Shown here: positions 5,536 through 8,234 of the stretch, in pieces
Layout: every line of letters starts with the position of its first letter
Position numbering within the stretch: position 1 is the stretch's first letter
NCBI GenBank assembly: GCA_003021335.1
Contig: PXQL01000075.1
Location: forward strand, 1 to 8,234
Length of the DNA: 8,234 nucleotides
Reading direction: 5' to 3'
DNA from: Halobacteriales archaeon QH_10_67_13
Lineage (GTDB): Archaea; Halobacteriota; Halobacteria; Halobacteriales; Haloarculaceae
Made by a program: the position numbers and the translations under genes
Notes under the pieces: generated by a model
Database searches by the model: none
Told to the model about the DNA's origin: nothing
What the model saw: the letters and a program-made list of their open reading frames with translations, nothing else

Positions 5536-5760
5536 ATGCCCTTCGTGACTCGGCTAACCCTCGAGAGCGGCGACGGCGACGTGCTCGACAGGGGTGTCGG
5601 CGCCCGGGGAACCTTCGATCCCTGGCGCTACACCGTCTACACCCGCCTGATCGAGGTCGTCGGCCACGGCGAGTTCGCGCGGGCGCTGGCCGAACGGGAG
5701 TACCCCGATCGGGTGCACGTCCGGGCCGACATCGAACAGCTCAACCAGACCGGCACCTGA
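5536..5760 (+). CDS. Short uS10-like (ribosomal protein S10 family) protein
   Basis: This 74-residue protein opens with MPFVTRLTLESGD (1-13), resembling the first beta strand of uS10-family proteins. It then has FDPWRYTVYTRLIEVVG (27-43), matching the uS10 strand and turn that in bacteria reads like FEIRTHKRLIDI; a helix GEFARALAERE (45-55); and a last strand VHVRADIEQ (60-68), like the uS10 ending. The segment between Asp18 and Thr26, where uS10 proteins carry their first helix and extended hairpin (about 30 residues), is reduced to a few residues. As recalled, haloarchaea encode full-length uS10/mL48-type paralogues of about 100 residues with the same ends, so this looks like an internally shortened version. 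A role in the ribosome is uncertain, and the true S10 gene would be elsewhere. It has its own leaderless-type promoter and diverges from the NUDIX gene. Confidence 0.6.
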   Translation: MPFVTRLTLESGDGDVLDRGVGARGTFDPWRYTVYTRLIEVVGHGEFARALAEREYPDRVHVRADIEQLNQTGT

Positions 5761-5790
5761 TCGCTGGGTGGTCGGGTCCGCGACCGGGAC

Positions 5791-5797
5791 TGTTTAC
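5791..5797 (+). promoter_or_regulatory. TATA-like element of the M20 amidohydrolase gene
   Basis: TGTTTAC lies about 27 bases before the ATG at 5821, within the 60-base gap after the uS10-like gene. The spacing fits a leaderless start. Confidence 0.55.
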
Positions 5798-5820
5798 TGG
5801 CCGCCGACCGTGGAACGGGT

Positions 5821-7128
5821 ATGGACGCGACGCCGTATCAGGATGAGCTCGTCTCGCTGCGACGGGAGCTGCACCGGCACCCGGAGCCGGCCTGGTGTGA
5901 GTATTACACGACCGCGCGGATCGTCGAGGAGCTCGAGGCGCTGGGCGTCGACGAGCTGCTCGTCGGGCCCGAGGCGCTGGCCACCGACGCCCGGCAGGCA
6001 GTCCCCGATGAGGCGACCCTCGCAGAGTGGCTCGAGCGGGCCCGCGAGACCGGCGCCGACAGAACCATCCTAGATCGCCTCGCCGGCGGGCACACGGGCG
6101 CGATCGCGACCGTCGAGGGCGGGGACGGCCCGGGCCCGACGGTCGCCCTGCGGGTCGACATCGACGGGCTGCCCCGCGCGGAGTCGACCGACGACGAGCA
6201 CGCGCCGGTCCAGGGAGGATTTCGCTCGGACCACGAGGGGTACATGCACGCCTGCGGGCACGACGCCCACGCGGCGATCGGAATCGGCGTCGCCCGGGCA
6301 CTCTCCGAGGCGACGTTCCCCGGGCGGGCGAAGGTCATCTTCCAGCCCGCCGAGGAGCAGATCGGCGGCGGGCCGGCGATCGCCGAGAGCGGGCACTTAG
6401 ACGACGTCGATGCCCTGCTCGCGGTGCACGTCGGGCTGGATCACCCCACCGGCGAGGTGGTCGCGGGCGTGGACGGCTTCCTCGCCGTCTCGCACCTCGA
6501 GGCGACCTTCCACGGGGAGGGCGCCCACGCCGGGGGCCGGCCCGAGCAGGGTCGCAACGCCGTCCAGGCGATGGCGACGGCGATCCAGAACCTCTACGGG
6601 ATCGCGAGACACAGCGACGGGGCCACGCGGATCAACGCCGGCGACGTCGCGGGCGGCAGCGCGCCGAACGTGATCCCCGACCGGGCACACGTCGCCGGCG
6701 AGGTGCGGGGCGAGACGACCGCGCTGATGGAGTACACCCGCGACCGGGCCGACCAAGTCATCTCGTCGGCCGCGACGATGCACGACTGCGAGGTCGAGAT
6801 CGAGCACGGCAGCGAGGCCCCGAGTGCGGAGAGCGACGACCTACCCCGGGGGTACGTCTCCGAAGCCGCCCAGGGCAACGACCGGGTCGAGACGGTACTG
6901 GAAAGTGACAGCTTGGGCGGCAGCGAGGACGCTGCCTTCCTGATGCAGCGGGTGCAAGACCGGGGCGGAGTCGCGGCGTACGTCGGCGTCGGGACCGATC
7001 ACCCCGGGGGACACCACACCGCGACCTTTGACGTCGACGAGCCCTCGATTCTGGTCGGCGTCGAGGTGCTGGCCGACGCGCTGCTCGGAATGGCTAACGA
7101 CGAGATCGACGCCGAGTCGGCGACCTGA
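5821..7128 (+). CDS. M20-family amidohydrolase, AbgA-like (aminobenzoyl-glutamate hydrolase type)
   Basis: This 435-residue two-metal hydrolase probably cleaves an amide bond next to a carboxylated amino acid. Metal-site residues are Cys145 and His147 in HACGHD (143-148), Glu178/Glu179 in FQPAEE (174-179), His203 in AVHVG (201-205), and His398/His399 in GGHHT (396-400). GEGAHAGGRPEQGRNA (232-247) belongs to the lid/dimerisation domain and contains His236, which usually reaches into the partner subunit's active site. Several stretches fit E. coli AbgA better than generic HipO/N-acyl amino acid amidohydrolases: the DARQAVPDEATL insert (56-67), the GGHTGAIATV strand (89-98), and SEDAAFLMQRVQDRGGVA (368-385) before the last metal ligand. 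AbgA works with AbgB on p-aminobenzoyl-glutamate, but no AbgB is in this window, so substrate and partner remain open. The C-terminal DEIDAESAT is an acidic tail. Confidence 0.85.
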   Translation: MDATPYQDELVSLRRELHRHPEPAWCEYYTTARIVEELEALGVDELLVGPEALATDARQAVPDEATLAEWLERARETGADRTILDRLAGGHTGAIATVEGGDGPGPTVALRVDIDGLPRAESTDDEHAPVQGGFRSDHEGYMHACGHDAHAAIGIGVARALSEATFPGRAKVIFQPAEEQIGGGPAIAESGHLDDVDALLAVHVGLDHPTGEVVAGVDGFLAVSHLEATFHGEGAHAGGRPEQGRNAVQAMATAIQNLYGIARHSDGATRINAGDVAGGSAPNVIPDRAHVAGEVRGETTALMEYTRDRADQVISSAATMHDCEVEIEHGSEAPSAESDDLPRGYVSEAAQGNDRVETVLESDSLGGSEDAAFLMQRVQDRGGVAAYVGVGTDHPGGHHTATFDVDEPSILVGVEVLADALLGMANDEIDAESAT

Positions 7129-7142
7129 CCAGGGACCGACAC

Positions 7143-7149
7143 GGTAAAG
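7143..7149 (+). promoter_or_regulatory. Possible weak TATA-like element of the last gene
   Basis: GGTAAAG lies about 28 bases before the ATG at 7175 in the 46-base gap after the amidohydrolase. It is a poorer match than the other elements in the window, so co-transcription with the upstream gene is also possible. Confidence 0.35.
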
Positions 7150-7174
7150 ACCGGACCGATCGCAGCACATAACG

Positions 7175-8234
7175 ATGTTACGCAGGCCCGCAGGGTGGCT
7201 GGCCGACCGCGACCCGCTGCCGACGGCGGTCCGGGCGGTGGTCGGGTACTACGCCCGAACCGGCGTCTTCGATCCTCGGAGCCTGCCGCTCAAGCGCCGC
7301 GTCGACGCGGTCGTCGAGGAGATGGTCGAGGTCGCCTTCGAGAAGGTCGAGGCCGCGATCGCGGAGCAACTCGACTGCGGGCCCGTCGAGCTGTCCTACG
7401 ACACGAAGCTGTTGTTGCCGGCGAAGCTCACCCTCGGCTACCTCTACCGGCGCGAGGACGAGCGCCGCGACCGGGCCGAGGCGCTGACGGCGCTGGTCGT
7501 CGCGGCGCTTTTAGACGGAGACATGCGCGACGCGATCGCCGACGAGGAATACGGGGACTTCGAGCTCTCCGCACCTGACGGAGCGGAACAGACGGGAGTG
7601 GAGATCTCGGAGGCCGACCGGCGACGAGCCGCCGAGACCGCACAGGCCACCCTCCAATCTCGCGTCGAGCGGGGCCTCGAAGAGTATCCCGAGGGGGTCC
7701 GGGAGGCCTACGAGCGGACGGTTGCGATCTCCGAGCGCCACCAGCGGGCCGATCCGCGGTTCCGGGCGTTGATGATCGCCGCGACCGACGGAACGACCGA
7801 GGCCGAACAGGAGGTGCAAATCGCCGCGCCCAAAGGAGCGGACTCGCTGCCGGACGCGGCAGTTGACTCGCCGGAACACGCCCGTGAGCGGATCGCCGGC
7901 GAGTACAGACACGGCGTGTTCGAGGACCCGCCGGAGCTGTTCGGGGCAGAACACCGGGAGCTACCCTACTTCAAGACCCAGTACAACCGGGTCGGGGTGA
8001 TCTACCGCGGGATGATCGAGATGTACCGGGCGGCGGGCTTTGCGATCGACGACTCGTTCCAGCGCTCGATCGTGCTCGCGATCGTCGGCGCGCAGATCTG
8101 GCTCGACGACGTTGATGACTACCGGGCCGACGCCGCGGCGGGACAGCTCACCCCGGTCACCGCGGAGTACCTGCTGACCGATGAGCCGGCGGCGGCGAAA
8201 CGGCGGGTGCGGGCGATCGGCGAGACCTACCTCC
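7175..8234 (+). CDS. Unrecognised haloarchaeal protein with DDVDD motif (runs off window end)
   Basis: The frame from the ATG at 7175 stays open to the window end, giving 353 residues of an incomplete protein. I do not recognise a named family. It looks soluble and largely helical. A conserved-looking N-terminal part (16-120) contains VGYYARTGVFDPRSLPLKRR (23-42) and LLPAKLTLGYLYRREDERR (80-98). An acidic, probably variable part follows at about 125-260. The C-terminal part has PYFKTQYNRVGVIYRGMIEM (264-283) and then IVLAIVGAQIWLDDVDDYRA (299-318), followed by GQLTP (323-327). The last stretch resembles the second aspartate-rich helix of isoprenoid synthases or squalene/phytoene synthases (Q-x-x-x-D-D-x-x-D followed by a G-x-x-x-P), but no first DDxxD motif is visible upstream. 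Signal peptide and clear membrane segments are absent. The start is supported by a possible TATA element and lack of an upstream in-frame alternative in the gap. Confidence 0.75.
   Translation, partial: MLRRPAGWLADRDPLPTAVRAVVGYYARTGVFDPRSLPLKRRVDAVVEEMVEVAFEKVEAAIAEQLDCGPVELSYDTKLLLPAKLTLGYLYRREDERRDRAEALTALVVAALLDGDMRDAIADEEYGDFELSAPDGAEQTGVEISEADRRRAAETAQATLQSRVERGLEEYPEGVREAYERTVAISERHQRADPRFRALMIAATDGTTEAEQEVQIAAPKGADSLPDAAVDSPEHARERIAGEYRHGVFEDPPELFGAEHRELPYFKTQYNRVGVIYRGMIEMYRAAGFAIDDSFQRSIVLAIVGAQIWLDDVDDYRADAAAGQLTPVTAEYLLTDEPAAAKRRVRAIGETYL

Overview
The window looks like a chromosomal segment from a halophilic archaeon (class Halobacteria). The DNA is very GC-rich with G/C-ending codons, and the predicted proteins are rich in Asp and Glu. 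Nearly every gene starts about 25-28 bases after a T/A-rich TATA-like hexamer, as expected for leaderless haloarchaeal transcripts. No tRNA, rRNA, CRISPR array, insertion sequence or phage gene was seen. Genus and species cannot be told from this sequence alone.

Layout. Positions 1-44 (minus strand) hold the first 14 codons of a gene that looks like an acyl-CoA dehydrogenase. It diverges from an aldolase-fructose-1,6-bisphosphatase pair (166-954 and 951-1799) joined by an ATGA overlap. Next come an acyl-CoA carboxylase carboxyltransferase subunit (1881-3542), a CitE-type CoA-ester lyase (3588-4430) and an SRPBCC-fold protein (4475-4981), all on the plus strand and each with its own TATA-like element. 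A minus-strand NUDIX hydrolase of the Ap4A-hydrolase type (5006-5434) converges on the SRPBCC gene. It diverges from a 74-residue protein that I read as an internally shortened relative of ribosomal protein uS10 (5536-5760). An AbgA-like M20 amidohydrolase (5821-7128) follows. The window ends inside an unrecognised gene (7175 onward) with a DDVDD motif in a helix resembling isoprenoid-synthase helices.

How the genes may work together. The aldolase and FBPase catalyse successive gluconeogenic steps, triose phosphates to fructose 1,6-bisphosphate to fructose 6-phosphate. The acyl-CoA dehydrogenase, carboxyltransferase and CoA-ester lyase could together serve degradation of a branched or short acyl-CoA, for example leucine-type catabolism or propionyl-CoA/methylaspartate-cycle chemistry. 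That grouping is inference from proximity and motifs. The NUDIX, SRPBCC, uS10-like and M20 genes look like independent single-gene units.

Most of the window is ordinary haloarchaeal core metabolism, and I see no convincing new multi-gene system. The points most worth a second look are the shortened uS10-like protein, the carboxyltransferase with an extra N-terminal segment and a methylcrotonyl-type C-terminal motif, the unknown DDVDD protein, and inverted repeats in the two divergent promoter regions.
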